Assembly: GCA_943788145.1 (NCBI GenBank) | Contig: CALSPD010000014.1 | Span: 1-64,000, forward strand | Source of the DNA: an uncultured Flavobacteriales bacterium | Lineage (GTDB): Bacteria; Bacteroidota; Bacteroidia; Flavobacteriales_G; Salibacteraceae | Direction of reading: 5' to 3' | DNA length: 64,000 nucleotides | Part shown: piece after piece, positions 17,121 through 26,699 of the stretch | Numbering within the stretch: the stretch's first letter is position 1 | Layout of the letters: every line of letters starts with the position of its first letter | Notes under the pieces: generated by a model | Seen by the model: the letters and a program-made list of their open reading frames with translations, nothing else | The model's database searches: none | Told to the model about the DNA's origin: nothing | Program-made: the position numbers and the translations under genes

Positions 17121-18150
17121 GTTCGAACATCCATATTATTTGTATCTGCTGACGTTGATTCCGGTCATTTGGATCATTCAACTTTTTTATGAACGATGGA
17201 GAAACAAAAAACTGAATGCTGCAATCGATTCCTCTCTGATTCAGCACATTATTCCATTAAAAAGCAGGACAAAGATTTGGATCAAGCTTAGCTTTTATTC
17301 CCTAGCGATGGCTGCTCTCATATTAGGCTTAGCTAATTTGCAAACTGGCGCAAAACAGGAGGAGGTGAAAAGAAAAGGAGTTGATCTTATGATTGCGCTT
17401 GATATTTCGAATAGCATGCAAGCCGAAGATTTATATCCAAATCGACTTGGGCGAGCGAAACGATCTATTCAAGAACTATATACTTATCTCAAATCCGATC
17501 GCATAGGTATCGTAGTTTTTGCGGGCGAAGCCTTCGTTCAATTACCGATAACCACAGATTATTCTGCAGCTAAGCTATTTTTAAATGGTATTGAATCTGA
17601 TTTAATCGCATCGCAAGGAACGGACATAGGGGCGGCTATTAATCTATGCCTAAAAGCATTCGATCCTGAGAGTCCTACTTCAAAATCAATCATCATTATT
17701 AGTGATGGAGAAAACCACGAGGAAGACTCAGCGGAAGCTATCGAAAAAGCCAAAGAAATGGGCGTGGTTATTCATACCATAGGCATGGGCTCTGTGGATG
17801 GGTCGCCTATTCCAATTTATAATAGAGGAAACCGAGTTGGGTTCCGTCAGAATAGAGAAGGCAATACAGTGGTAACTAAGTTGGATGAACACATGCTGCG
17901 AGGAATCGCGGAGCAAACAGCCGGAACATTTATTCGAGCTTCAAATGCCCAAAGCGGCATGGACTATATATTCGAGCAAGTTGAAAAAATGGAAAAGGTT
18001 GAAATTGGCACGAAGGTTTACACTGACTTCGAAGATCGATTTCAGTATTTTCTTCTACCTGCGTTAATACTTCTGATAATCGAGTTAATAATTCCCAATA
18101 CCAAATCCATCTGGTGGGAAAAACTGTTTGCTTCGCAAAAGGAAAATTGA
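17113..18150 (+). CDS. batB: BatB, membrane VWA protein
   Basis: This is a BatA paralogue of about 345 residues with the same plan: an N-terminal hydrophobic pair, a VWA domain and a C-terminal helix (YFLLPALILLIIELIIP). The MIDAS residues are in IALDISNSMQAEDLYPNR, SQGTDIGAAINL and IIIISDGENHEEDS. The ATG at 17113 overlaps the batA stop by 8 bases and is preferred to the GTG at 17101. BatA and BatB together probably form the membrane part of the Bat complex acted on by MoxR. Confidence 0.94.
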   Translation: MFRFEHPYYLYLLTLIPVIWIIQLFYERWRNKKLNAAIDSSLIQHIIPLKSRTKIWIKLSFYSLAMAALILGLANLQTGAKQEEVKRKGVDLMIALDISNSMQAEDLYPNRLGRAKRSIQELYTYLKSDRIGIVVFAGEAFVQLPITTDYSAAKLFLNGIESDLIASQGTDIGAAINLCLKAFDPESPTSKSIIIISDGENHEEDSAEAIEKAKEMGVVIHTIGMGSVDGSPIPIYNRGNRVGFRQNREGNTVVTKLDEHMLRGIAEQTAGTFIRASNAQSGMDYIFEQVEKMEKVEIGTKVYTDFEDRFQYFLLPALILLIIELIIPNTKSIWWEKLFASQKEN

Positions 18151-18151
18151 C

Positions 18152-18910
18152 ATGAAGGCTTTTATCATAACATATATACTGATTTCGTTCACTGGGGTGA
18201 TTTTCGCTCAAGAGAATCTTGAGCTCTATCGTGGAAACAAATCCTTCGAAAAGGGTGACTATGAATCTGCTAAAGGACACTATCAGAATGCGTTGAGTGA
18301 TAACCCGAATTCTTTTAAGGGAACCTACAATATGGCTAATGCCAATTATAAGGAAGAAAACTTGGAAGATGCGCTTGCTCAATATCAACAAGCAGCTGCA
18401 TCCACGGATAATAATCTAGAGAAATCTGCTGCTTTACACAATCTTGGAAATGCCTATTTAAAGTCAAATAAAATTGACGAGAGCATAAAAACGTACAAAG
18501 ACGCGTTACGGTTGAACCCAAATGCAGACGATACGAGATACAATCTCGCTTATGCCCAGAAGCTAAAAAAACAACAGGAACAGCAACAAGAGCAGCAGGA
18601 ACAGAATAAAGATCAAGAAAACGAGGAGAAGGAAGACAACAAAGACAAACAGGAGAAGGAAGATAAGAAAGACGGGGATCAAGAAAAAGACGAACCGAAG
18701 TCGGATGATAAAGGCGACAAAGAATCAAAGAATAATCCGGAAGAAAAAGATGGTGAAGAAGGTGAGCCTAAGGAACCTAAACCATTAAATCTTTCACCAA
18801 GAGAGGCAGAACAAATGCTCGAAGCGGCAAAGAATGAAGATCAAAAGATTCAATTGATGCTGCGTCAACAACAGCAGACACAACCTAAAAAAATTGAAAA
18901 AGACTGGTGA
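18152..18910 (+). CDS. batC: BatC, exported TPR protein with a charged tail
   Basis: This protein of about 252 residues has a signal peptide (MKAFIITYILISFTGVIFAQ). Two to three TPR units follow (NKSFEKGDYESAKGHYQNAL, HNLGNAYLKSNKIDESIKTY). A stretch of about 90 residues is almost only Q, E, K, D and N and is likely disordered. It ends with a short helix LSPREAEQMLEAAKNEDQK. The start is set at 18152, one base after the batB stop; the upstream in-frame TTG at 18128 would spoil the signal peptide. TPRs suggest a scaffold role in the periplasmic Bat assembly. Confidence 0.92.
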   Translation: MKAFIITYILISFTGVIFAQENLELYRGNKSFEKGDYESAKGHYQNALSDNPNSFKGTYNMANANYKEENLEDALAQYQQAAASTDNNLEKSAALHNLGNAYLKSNKIDESIKTYKDALRLNPNADDTRYNLAYAQKLKKQQEQQQEQQEQNKDQENEEKEDNKDKQEKEDKKDGDQEKDEPKSDDKGDKESKNNPEEKDGEEGEPKEPKPLNLSPREAEQMLEAAKNEDQKIQLMLRQQQQTQPKKIEKDW

Positions 18911-20691
18911 AGCTTTTCGTTTCCATATTGCTTTTGGGATTCACCGGATTTATCTATGGTCAAAAATTGGATGTAAAAGCCAATAAAACCACCGTAGGAG
19001 TTGGGGAAAGAGTTCAAGTTTCTTACACCCTAGAAGGTGATAAAGGCAGGCGGTTTGTTCAGCCAACTTTTAATGGATTTCGATTATTAAGCGGCCCGAA
19101 TACTTCATCGAACATGCAATTCGTGAATGGCGTTTATTCCATGAGTCAGAGCATTTCTTTCATCCTGTTGGCTTTAGAAGAAGGGGAATATAATATCGAT
19201 CCAGCAAGCATTGAAGTCAACGGCAATAACATCAAGTCAGATGCACTTAAGTTGAAAGTTGTCAAGGGCAAAACATCAAATGCTCAAGTGAAATCAAATC
19301 AGCAGCAATCGAATTCTAATTCGAGCGATCTGGGCGAAGACTTGTATATGAAACTCTATGTGGATAAGAAGAATCCCTACGTTGGCGAGCAAGTGGTGGC
19401 TACTTACAAACTTTATTTAAATGCTCAGGTAGTAAACTACGCTCACAACAGACCTGTCTTCAATGGATTTTACGCCCAAGACATTGAAATAGATCCAAAC
19501 ACAGAAATTAAAAATGAGCTAATCAACGGGAAACAATTTCGGGTGGCAACCATGAAAAGAGTTGTTCTGACCCCTCAAAAATCTGGAGAACTGACCATTC
19601 CCCCATTGGAAATGGAGATGGTTGTTCGAGTGGAAGATAAAAGCAATCGAAGAAACTTCAATCCATTCTTTGGTTCTTATCAAAATGTCAAAGTTGAAGT
19701 CGTGAGCAACGAAGAAAACCTGAATGTCAAGGCACTTCCCTTAAGTGATCAACCATCCGATTTCACAGGGGCTGTAGGCACTTTTAAACTAAAAACATCA
19801 ACAGATCGAACGACATTAAATGTCAACGAAGCGGTCAATTTAACCGTAACGCTTGAAGGCACTGGCAATATTGAATTGGTAGCGGATCCTAAAATTAATT
19901 TTCCGAAGGACTTCGAGACCTATGAGCCAAAAGTGAAGCAAAACGTTTCAGTAACAGGAGCAGGAACGGCAGGGAAGAAAATGTTTGAATATGTACTTAT
20001 ACCGCGCTATTCAGGCACGTACGAAATCGAGCCCATTTCCATGAGCTATTTTGATCCAAAAACTGGCGATTATAAACGACTGCATTCTGAACCAATCACG
20101 TTAAGTGTTTTAAAGACAGTCGGGTCAGAAGATCGAAGTGAAGTGGCCTACATCGCCCCGAAAAAAGAAGACGTACAAATTCTCGGCAAGGATATCCGAT
20201 TTATTAAACCGCAGACTGAAGAACTAATGCAGGATTCAGCACCTTTCTTTGGCAGCACAGGTTTTTACGTTTCAGCGACCTTACCACTGATAGCGCTTGG
20301 CCTTTCTTATCTATTAATTGGATCAATTAGAAGACGTGATTCCGATTTGACATTGGTGAAAAGTCGAAAAGCAAAATCTGTTGCTAAAAAGCGACTAGCC
20401 AAGGCACAAAAGCTCCTTAATGGAGCAGATAATGAGTTTTATGAAGAAATCTTTAAGGCGCTTTACGGGTACCTATCGGATAAACTGAATATTCCAGTTT
20501 CTGAACTTACCAAGGAAGCAATTGCTTCGCATTTAGCTCAAAAACACGTTTCGCAAAACCTAGATGCTGACTTACGTAAAGCACTAGATGAGTGTGAAAT
20601 GGCCCGATTTGCTCCGGGAGTAGTTCGCAGTAAACCTGAAATGATGGCAGTTAGTATCCAACTCATACAACAATTAGAAGATGAAATCTAG
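18907..20691 (+). CDS. batD: BatD, large periplasmic membrane-anchored protein
   Basis: This 594-residue protein has a signal peptide (KLFVSILLLGFTGFIYGQ). A series of Ig-like beta domains spans about 20-440, with KKNPYVGEQVVATYKLYL and TDRTTLNVNEAVNLTVTLEG marking repeats. One transmembrane helix lies at about 455-475. A cytosolic helical tail holds YEEIFKALYGYLSDKLNIP, which resembles the tail of the unnamed protein at 15176-16126. The start codon is GTG within a GTGA overlap with batC. This is the normal BatD layout and length. Confidence 0.94.
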   Translation: MKLFVSILLLGFTGFIYGQKLDVKANKTTVGVGERVQVSYTLEGDKGRRFVQPTFNGFRLLSGPNTSSNMQFVNGVYSMSQSISFILLALEEGEYNIDPASIEVNGNNIKSDALKLKVVKGKTSNAQVKSNQQQSNSNSSDLGEDLYMKLYVDKKNPYVGEQVVATYKLYLNAQVVNYAHNRPVFNGFYAQDIEIDPNTEIKNELINGKQFRVATMKRVVLTPQKSGELTIPPLEMEMVVRVEDKSNRRNFNPFFGSYQNVKVEVVSNEENLNVKALPLSDQPSDFTGAVGTFKLKTSTDRTTLNVNEAVNLTVTLEGTGNIELVADPKINFPKDFETYEPKVKQNVSVTGAGTAGKKMFEYVLIPRYSGTYEIEPISMSYFDPKTGDYKRLHSEPITLSVLKTVGSEDRSEVAYIAPKKEDVQILGKDIRFIKPQTEELMQDSAPFFGSTGFYVSATLPLIALGLSYLLIGSIRRRDSDLTLVKSRKAKSVAKKRLAKAQKLLNGADNEFYEEIFKALYGYLSDKLNIPVSELTKEAIASHLAQKHVSQNLDADLRKALDECEMARFAPGVVRSKPEMMAVSIQLIQQLEDEI

Positions 20692-21445
20692 GCTATTGCT
20701 CTTGATCCTGTCAATTGCCTCTCTTTTCGCTTTTGGCAACCAGGAAAACGCACATTATGATCAGCTATTTGAACAAGCTAATCAAGCCTATAAACTAGGC
20801 GAATATGATTCAGCCAAAACCATTTATTCGGAAATCGTTAACAACGGATTCAAATCTTCAGAACTGTTTTACAACCTTGGTAATGCCCATTTCAAAAATG
20901 GCAACCTACCAGCCGCTATTCTTTATTACGAAAGGGCATTACGAATTAATCAAAATGATAAAGACGCTATATATAACCTAGAAGTGGCGAATTCATTTAT
21001 TGCTGATAAGATAGAACCAAAACCTAAGCTTTTTATAGCTGAATGGTGGGCAAAACTATCGAACACCCTTAGCATGAATGGCTGGGCAATAATGTTCTTG
21101 CTGTCGTTATGCTTGACCTGTGTGTCATTTGGCTTGTTTTTAATGGGTACAAACATGGCGCTAAAACAGCTGTCGTTTATCCTGACATTTATCTTATTGT
21201 TGGTTACGATTATAAGTTTTACCTTGGGCAAAGAGTCAAAGGAATTGAATGAGCAACATAGCGCAATTGTATTTTCGCCAAGCGTTAATGTGAAGAGCGA
21301 ACCCGACATAAAATCCACTGTTCAATTTGTAATACACGAAGGCCTCAAAGTGGAAATAGTTACGGAAGATGAAAATTGGGTGCGCATAAACATTTCCGAT
21401 GGAAACTCTGGGTGGATTCCGTTGCAATCCATTGAAAGAATTTAA
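20681..21445 (+). CDS. batE: BatE, TPR and SH3-domain protein
   Basis: This is a 254-residue protein with a signal peptide (about 1-20). TPRs cover about 25-105 (FEQANQAYKLGEYDSAKTIY, YNLGNAHFKNGNLPAAILYY). Two membrane helices lie at about 135-185. A C-terminal bacterial SH3-like domain starts at PSVNVKSEPDIKSTV and ends with WVRINISDGNSGWIPLQSI. It starts inside the batD end (11-base overlap) and closes the cluster. The SH3 domain may bind cell wall or a partner peptide. Confidence 0.93.
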   Translation: MKSRLLLLILSIASLFAFGNQENAHYDQLFEQANQAYKLGEYDSAKTIYSEIVNNGFKSSELFYNLGNAHFKNGNLPAAILYYERALRINQNDKDAIYNLEVANSFIADKIEPKPKLFIAEWWAKLSNTLSMNGWAIMFLLSLCLTCVSFGLFLMGTNMALKQLSFILTFILLLVTIISFTLGKESKELNEQHSAIVFSPSVNVKSEPDIKSTVQFVIHEGLKVEIVTEDENWVRINISDGNSGWIPLQSIERI

Positions 21446-21557
21446 AAGTACGAGCATTTATTTTGCTTTTCAGATTGATCCAAAAACTCCGATCGAATGG
21501 ATTTAATCGTTAACCTTGAACTGGCAATCCGAAATTGCCCATAAATCGAAAATATAG

Positions 21558-22622
21558 ATGATTGACACACAAAATATTGAGATTACAAAAAGAGCCGAGT
21601 CTCGCATCAATGAAGTAGATTTTGGGAATTTGCCTTTCGGACGCGAGTTTACCGATCACATGTTGATGGCCACATTTGAACACGGTCAATGGAGTAATGC
21701 TAGAATAATTCCTTACGGAAACATTCCGATGAGCCCGGCTATTTCGGCCATTCATTATGGTCAGTCAATTTTCGAAGGATTAAAAGCCTTCAAAAACGAG
21801 GCGGGAGAAATTCGAATTTTCCGACCTGAATCAAACTGGCAACGAATGAATAAATCGGCCGAACGACTGTGCATGCCGACCATTCCAAAAGAAATATTCG
21901 TGGATGGCTTGAGACAGTTAGTAAACTTAGAGCGAAACTGGGTTCCAGCAGACCCGAGCTGTTCGTTATACATACGCCCCTTCATGTTCGCTACTGATCC
22001 ATATCTGGGAGTAAAGGCTTCAGAAACCTATTCATTCGCAATTATTTGTTCACCTGTTGGCCCCTACTATGCAAAGCCATTGCATTTAAAAATCGAAACT
22101 CATTATACGAGAGCAGCCATGGGTGGTGTAGGTTTTGCCAAAGCCGCTGGTAATTATGCCAGTGCGATGTTGCCAGCAAAACTTGCGCAGCTACAAGGAA
22201 TTGATCAATTGATATGGACTGACGCTAAAGAACACGCCTATTTAGAGGAAGCTGGAACCATGAATATGATGGTGGTTATAGATGATGTACTTGTTACACC
22301 TCCGCTAACATCCACTATTCTGCCTGGTGTGACCAGAGATAGTTTTTTAACGCTTGCTCGAGAGGCAAACTTTAAAGTTGAAGAGCGAAGAATAAGTGTT
22401 ATAGAGTTAATTGAAGGAGTGAAAGCCGGACGAGTAAGCGAAGTATTCGGAGTTGGAACTGCGGCAACGATAGCTCAGGTCATTAAATTGACATTAGATG
22501 ACCATTCCTACGACCTCCCTTCAATTGAAACGTGCACCATTTCTAACCAAATTGGTAGTCAGCTACTTGCAATTAAAAAAGGCCTTGAAGGGGATACACA
22601 TTCGTGGAATTTACTTCTGTAA
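21558..22622 (+). CDS. ilvE: branched-chain amino acid aminotransferase
   Basis: This is a PLP fold-type IV enzyme of 354 residues that transfers the amino group between glutamate and Leu, Ile or Val keto acids. The PLP lysine is K195 in GFAKAAGNYASAML. Other family marks are HYGQSIFEGLKAF, LYIRPFMFATDPYLGVKAS, YLEEAGTMNMMVVID and LPGVTRDSFLTLARE. The length and motifs match the long (BCAT2-like) form usual in Bacteroidota. It stands alone between batE and a hydrolase gene. Confidence 0.96.
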   Translation: MIDTQNIEITKRAESRINEVDFGNLPFGREFTDHMLMATFEHGQWSNARIIPYGNIPMSPAISAIHYGQSIFEGLKAFKNEAGEIRIFRPESNWQRMNKSAERLCMPTIPKEIFVDGLRQLVNLERNWVPADPSCSLYIRPFMFATDPYLGVKASETYSFAIICSPVGPYYAKPLHLKIETHYTRAAMGGVGFAKAAGNYASAMLPAKLAQLQGIDQLIWTDAKEHAYLEEAGTMNMMVVIDDVLVTPPLTSTILPGVTRDSFLTLAREANFKVEERRISVIELIEGVKAGRVSEVFGVGTAATIAQVIKLTLDDHSYDLPSIETCTISNQIGSQLLAIKKGLEGDTHSWNLLL

Positions 22623-22688
22623 TTCCTTTATTTAATTACCGTTCTGCACAAGTGTAGAATGATTATTTTTCAACCGATAAATGACTAA

Positions 22689-23567
22689 TTGAAGCTGCAT
22701 TACAATATATCTGGTTCGGGTGAGACATTAATTTTCCTTCATGGAGCGTATGTCAATTCTGAAATTTGGAATTATCAATATGCCTACTTCAAACATCATT
22801 ACAGAGTATTAACTGTTGATTTAAGGGGCCATGGTCGCTCTCCTTCATCCGAACTATCAGAATACTCCGTAGCCACATTCGGAGAAGACTTAATGCATTT
22901 GTTGGATGACCTTGAAATTAAAAAGTCAGCGATATGTGGATTGTCACTTGGATCAATGGTGGCGCAATACGTGGCCGCAAATTACCCAAGTCGAGTAAAG
23001 GCGCTTGTTTTGGTTGGCGCAACAGCTTCGTTAAGACTTAATCTTTACGAAAGAATTATTACAACAATCGTTTTTCCAAAATGGGTCGCCATGAAGCTAT
23101 TTAGTAAATTAAATACTAGATCCTTCATGAAAGTATCCTTCTTTATTATGTGGTTTATGCTTGGCAATAAATGGCTTGGGAGCAGCGACACTCGGGAAAA
23201 AATCCGAAAATCAATCATACAGGTACACCGATCAGAGCTAAAGAAAATATACTCAGCAGTCCATTCGTTTAGAAAACAAAACCTCAATTCTGGTAGTTAT
23301 CCAATTCTATTGATTAATGGTGCCTTTGATTCGCCCGTCATACATAGACATAGCAGATATATCACTAAGTCGGTAAGTACGCGTGGAACACATTATACAT
23401 TAGAAGGGGCGGGACATGCCTGTAATCATGATCAGCCCTTGATATTTAATGAATGGGTCAAAGTCTGGCTCGAGAAAAATAGTATTCTGCCCTATAATTC
23501 TGTTTACAAGTTGGACGAGACAAAGCTTGATCAACGCCCGCTTGTTAAACTCGGTCAATTAACTTAA
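22689..23567 (+). CDS. alpha/beta hydrolase
   Basis: This 292-residue protein begins KLHYNISGSGETLIFLHGAY, the usual opening of an alpha/beta hydrolase with the HG oxyanion loop. The nucleophile elbow is CGLSLGSMV with Ser86, and the catalytic His is H243 in GAGHACNHDQP. The acid is probably the Asp in NGAFDSPV. An in-frame TAA directly precedes TTG 22689, and no later ATG keeps the conserved start, so TTG is taken as initiator. An out-of-frame ATG at 22681 runs into a stop after three codons. The substrate is unknown. Confidence 0.83.
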   Translation: MKLHYNISGSGETLIFLHGAYVNSEIWNYQYAYFKHHYRVLTVDLRGHGRSPSSELSEYSVATFGEDLMHLLDDLEIKKSAICGLSLGSMVAQYVAANYPSRVKALVLVGATASLRLNLYERIITTIVFPKWVAMKLFSKLNTRSFMKVSFFIMWFMLGNKWLGSSDTREKIRKSIIQVHRSELKKIYSAVHSFRKQNLNSGSYPILLINGAFDSPVIHRHSRYITKSVSTRGTHYTLEGAGHACNHDQPLIFNEWVKVWLEKNSILPYNSVYKLDETKLDQRPLVKLGQLT

Positions 23568-23586
23568 TCTCGAATATTTTAAACTA

Positions 23587-23832
23587 ATGGATAAACGTTC
23601 GCGTTTCATGCAGAATCTACCCTCAACATACTTTATGCGTTTCACAATTCTGTTCTCAATTGCATTTTTACTTACGGCATCGTTATCGTGCAGGAAATGT
23701 TACACATGTACGAGTCAGACAGCATTTGGTCCTGTTGATCGCGATATTTGCGGTAGAAAAGGTGACATCCTGCCTTTGGTTCAACATTTGGAAACAGACA
23801 CCTTAAATCCTTGGGTGTGCGAAAAAAACTAA
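23587..23832 (+). CDS. very small Cys-rich lipoprotein
   Basis: This is at most 81 residues. A second in-frame ATG at 23635 gives MRFTILFSIAFLLTASLSC, a clean lipoprotein signal with the lipidated Cys at position 19, and is probably the real start. The mature part is then only about 47 residues. It has CRKCYTC right at the lipidated N-terminus and two more cysteines (DICGRK and WVCEKN at the end). Related CxxCxxC mini-lipoproteins are common but undescribed in Bacteroidota. Its stop touches the stop of the convergent DUF349 gene. Confidence 0.65.
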   Translation: MDKRSRFMQNLPSTYFMRFTILFSIAFLLTASLSCRKCYTCTSQTAFGPVDRDICGRKGDILPLVQHLETDTLNPWVCEKN

Positions 23833-25605
23833 TTAAGAATCCGACTCCTTTTCGTCACCAACATTGATTTCTTCAGCATCTTTCTCCTTAGCCTTTTTGA
23901 TTTCTTTGATCATCAAATCAACCCGTTTACGCTTTTCTCGTATCTCGTCAATTTGACCTTGTGCAGCGGCTATTCTATCCATTAAATCCTTCTTTAAAGG
24001 ATTAGTGTCATCCGAATACTTAAAGAATGCCATTTTATCTTCAAGCTGTCTAGCCGCTGATTCCGCCTCGCGAATCTGAGCTTGAATGTTTCTTCTTTCG
24101 GCTTGAAGACCGGCCTCGGCATCATCATTTGAGGTTAGCATATCGAGTTTATTATTAAACTCTTTCTCTATGATTTGAGATTTGGAAATCCCCATTGCTT
24201 TGTAAGCCTTAACTACCAAATTATTAAAGGTCTGTTCTACCTTTTCCGCCATTCGTTCATGAACATGACCTATTTTGGCCCATTCTACTTTCCACTCCTC
24301 AATAAGATCTTCACCTTTTTCTTTCGCACCTTGCTCAAGGTTAGCGGTAAAAGAGAGTAAAAGTTCCTCCTTCTTTTTCAAGTTTGCTTTCAGTTCAGAT
24401 TCGAGTTCTTTGGCTTCAACCTTTTTACGTTCGAAAAAAGCATCACAATAACCTCTGAATTCACGAAATAAGCGATATTCTTCTTGAGGTAAAAGCTTTC
24501 CTACTTCTTTCCATTCGCGTTGCAAGCCTTTTAACTTATTTGCAATTTCTGTGGCATTTTCGCCCTTGTGCAACTCCTTTGCTTTTTGAATAAGCGCCTT
24601 TTTCTTCTCTTTAAATTGAGCGAATTCTTTATTGCTTGACTCTAAAAATGTTGCTCTAAGGCTGAAATAGGCGTCACATTGCTTTCTAAACTCTTTCCAA
24701 ATTTTATCGTTTTTGCCTCGACCAGCGTTCCCTATTTGCTTCCACTCCTTCTGGAGATCAATAATTTCTTTGGTGCTAATCTGAACCACCTTCATTTCGT
24801 CCAATTCCCTTGAGGCGATCTCCTTGGCTTTCTCAACTAACGCTTTTTTACTGGCATAATGTCCATCGTGCTCTTCTTTAACACTCTTGCGGTGTAAGCG
24901 AATTCGCTCGAAAGCTGCATTAACGCCCTCTTTAAAAATGTCGCGTGTTTTTTCCCACTCTTCTCTGAAAGTCGGCCCGATTTGATCCCATTCATCTAGA
25001 TATTGATGTATTAGAAAATCAACTTGGTTTATGGCCTTTTCATTTTTAAGATTGGTTATTTTTTCAATAACCTCGAGTTTAAGCTCTTGATTCTTCTTTA
25101 AATCATTGATTTTTAACTCCCTATAAATATTGATGTTATAATAAAACAACTCAATTAGCCGGCTGTAATCGGCCTGAAGTTGTCGCCTTTTATCGGGAGT
25201 GGCAGGTCCTATTAAATTCCATTTCTCCTTAATCGCGTTAAATCGCAAATAAGCCTTGGAAATATTTTCCTCATCTTGAATTAGTGCTTGCAATTCTTCA
25301 ATTAGGATTCGCTTCTCTTTATAATTGATTTCCAAAGCATCATTCTTGCTCTTTTCAAAAGCCTTCCTTTTATCATGATATTGCTTTAGAAGATCGTCAA
25401 AAGCATATTCTACGGCTGATTTATCGTAACTAAAATCGGCCTCTTCCCCGCCTTCTTCAATGAAAGATTCGAGTTGCTTTTTCTTCTCTTCCTCTATCAG
25501 CTCTGTAAATTGATTACGAAGCGAATCGATTCTTTCTCTATCCGGAGTGAATTCTTCATTCAATATCCAGGCGCTTAACTGTTCGTTTATTTCTTGATTA
25601 GACAT
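23833..25605 (-). CDS. DUF349 repeat protein
   Basis: This is a 590-residue, highly charged, all-helical protein with at least four to five copies of the DUF349 repeat. Typical repeat cores are LIGPATPDKRRQLQADYSRL, WDQIGPTFREEWEKTRDIF, WKQIGNAGRGKNDKIWKEF and WKEVGKLLPQEEYRLFREF. Each repeat is a helical hairpin with a W..IG turn. It is cytosolic, with no signal or membrane segment. The family is widespread in Bacteroidota and Actinobacteria and has no defined function. Residues 500-590 form a coiled coil rich in E, K and R. Confidence 0.9.
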   Translation of the reverse strand: MSNQEINEQLSAWILNEEFTPDRERIDSLRNQFTELIEEEKKKQLESFIEEGGEEADFSYDKSAVEYAFDDLLKQYHDKRKAFEKSKNDALEINYKEKRILIEELQALIQDEENISKAYLRFNAIKEKWNLIGPATPDKRRQLQADYSRLIELFYYNINIYRELKINDLKKNQELKLEVIEKITNLKNEKAINQVDFLIHQYLDEWDQIGPTFREEWEKTRDIFKEGVNAAFERIRLHRKSVKEEHDGHYASKKALVEKAKEIASRELDEMKVVQISTKEIIDLQKEWKQIGNAGRGKNDKIWKEFRKQCDAYFSLRATFLESSNKEFAQFKEKKKALIQKAKELHKGENATEIANKLKGLQREWKEVGKLLPQEEYRLFREFRGYCDAFFERKKVEAKELESELKANLKKKEELLLSFTANLEQGAKEKGEDLIEEWKVEWAKIGHVHERMAEKVEQTFNNLVVKAYKAMGISKSQIIEKEFNNKLDMLTSNDDAEAGLQAERRNIQAQIREAESAARQLEDKMAFFKYSDDTNPLKKDLMDRIAAAQGQIDEIREKRKRVDLMIKEIKKAKEKDAEEINVGDEKESDS

Positions 25606-25624
25606 GGTTTCCCCTGTTAGAAAA

Positions 25625-25632
25625 CAAAAATA
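25625..25632 (-). promoter_or_regulatory. candidate -7 box for the DUF349 gene
   Basis: On the minus strand this reads TATTTTTG, an exact TAnnTTTG. It ends 20 bases before the ATG at 25605. No convincing upstream -33 TTG is seen. Confidence 0.4.
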
Positions 25633-25697
25633 TGCGACACGAATGGTTTAGACCGATTAAACTTGCATTAACTTCACCATAACCCACTTTCCAGAAA

Positions 25698-26693
25698 ATG
25701 CTGTTTCTGCCCATACGAACAATTGACTTATCTAAGGCTCCTGAGCAATGGGCAGTATTGTTTCAACGGACTTGGCCTTCCTATCAACAATGGTTTCTTA
25801 AGGAAGGATATAAGGCGAGGGCAGGATATCTTACTTCAGTTACGGCATTTGAGGCTCAGTTTCCAGAACTTGCCCCTACTTTTCACAGGCTATGTGAAGA
25901 AGTCGGAGGTGGCGATTTAACGTCACGCTATTTAAGTATGTTCTGTCCACCACCTTATATGAGTGGTTGTAGTCAAATTGCTTGGAGCAAGGAAGCGCCT
26001 TTTCTAATTCGTAACTACGATTATAGTCCACGCTATTTTGAAGGTCATTTTGTGAAAACAAATTACCTGAAAAGCATTATGGGCATGAGCGACTGCAGTT
26101 GGGGACTTTTGGATGGGGTTAATGAAGATGGGTTATGCGCATCTTTGACTTTTGGCGGTCGAAGGATTACAAGCACAGGATTTGGAATTCCATTAATTAT
26201 TCGCTATTGTCTGGAGACTTGCTCTAACACAAAAGATGCCATTGAGCGACTGAAAGACATTCCAGCTCATATGTCTTATAACGTAACTTTATTTGATGCG
26301 GACAATGAATTTGCGACTATCTATTTCGTGCCGGGCGGTCGAAATCAAATACATACGTCACCTATTGGAACCAATCATCAAGAAGAAATTACTTGGCCAG
26401 ATTATGCGACATTAACAAAAACTGTTGAACGTAGAAACTTGTTAGAAAGCGCCTTGAACAATCCCAATGAAACGACAGGATCCTTGATTCAAAAGTTTCT
26501 TCACCCACCCTTATTTAACACTGCTTATGAAAAAGCCTTCGGCACGCTTTACACCGCAATGTATTCACCTACTGAACGTTACACTAGACTAGTTTGGCAG
26601 AATAAACAAATCGAAATTTCATTGGAGGACTTTCGGGAGCAGCGTTTGAAAATCATTTTAAAGTCAAATGCACATCGACTTATAACTGTCTAA
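25698..26693 (+). CDS. C45-type acyltransferase/hydrolase (Ntn fold)
   Basis: This 331-residue protein is of the C45 / choloylglycine-hydrolase-like Ntn family. The expected nucleophile is C91 in MSGCSQIAWSKEAPFLIRN, followed by the family's RNYDYSP. Further marks are SWGLLDGVNEDGLCASLTFG and MSYNVTLFDADNEFATIYFV. In related enzymes the Cys becomes the N-terminus after self-cleavage; here about 90 residues precede it. No signal peptide is evident. The substrate is likely an N-acyl amide but is not defined. It is convergent with miaE. Confidence 0.85.
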   Translation: MLFLPIRTIDLSKAPEQWAVLFQRTWPSYQQWFLKEGYKARAGYLTSVTAFEAQFPELAPTFHRLCEEVGGGDLTSRYLSMFCPPPYMSGCSQIAWSKEAPFLIRNYDYSPRYFEGHFVKTNYLKSIMGMSDCSWGLLDGVNEDGLCASLTFGGRRITSTGFGIPLIIRYCLETCSNTKDAIERLKDIPAHMSYNVTLFDADNEFATIYFVPGGRNQIHTSPIGTNHQEEITWPDYATLTKTVERRNLLESALNNPNETTGSLIQKFLHPPLFNTAYEKAFGTLYTAMYSPTERYTRLVWQNKQIEISLEDFREQRLKIILKSNAHRLITV

Positions 26694-26699
26694 CGGAAC

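Noticed and set aside
18336-18728. 130-residue minus-strand frame
   Set aside because: It is antisense to the low-complexity region of batC, which leaves long open frames by composition.
22681-22692. ATG at 22681 as start of the alpha/beta hydrolase
   Set aside because: It is out of frame and meets a stop after three codons.
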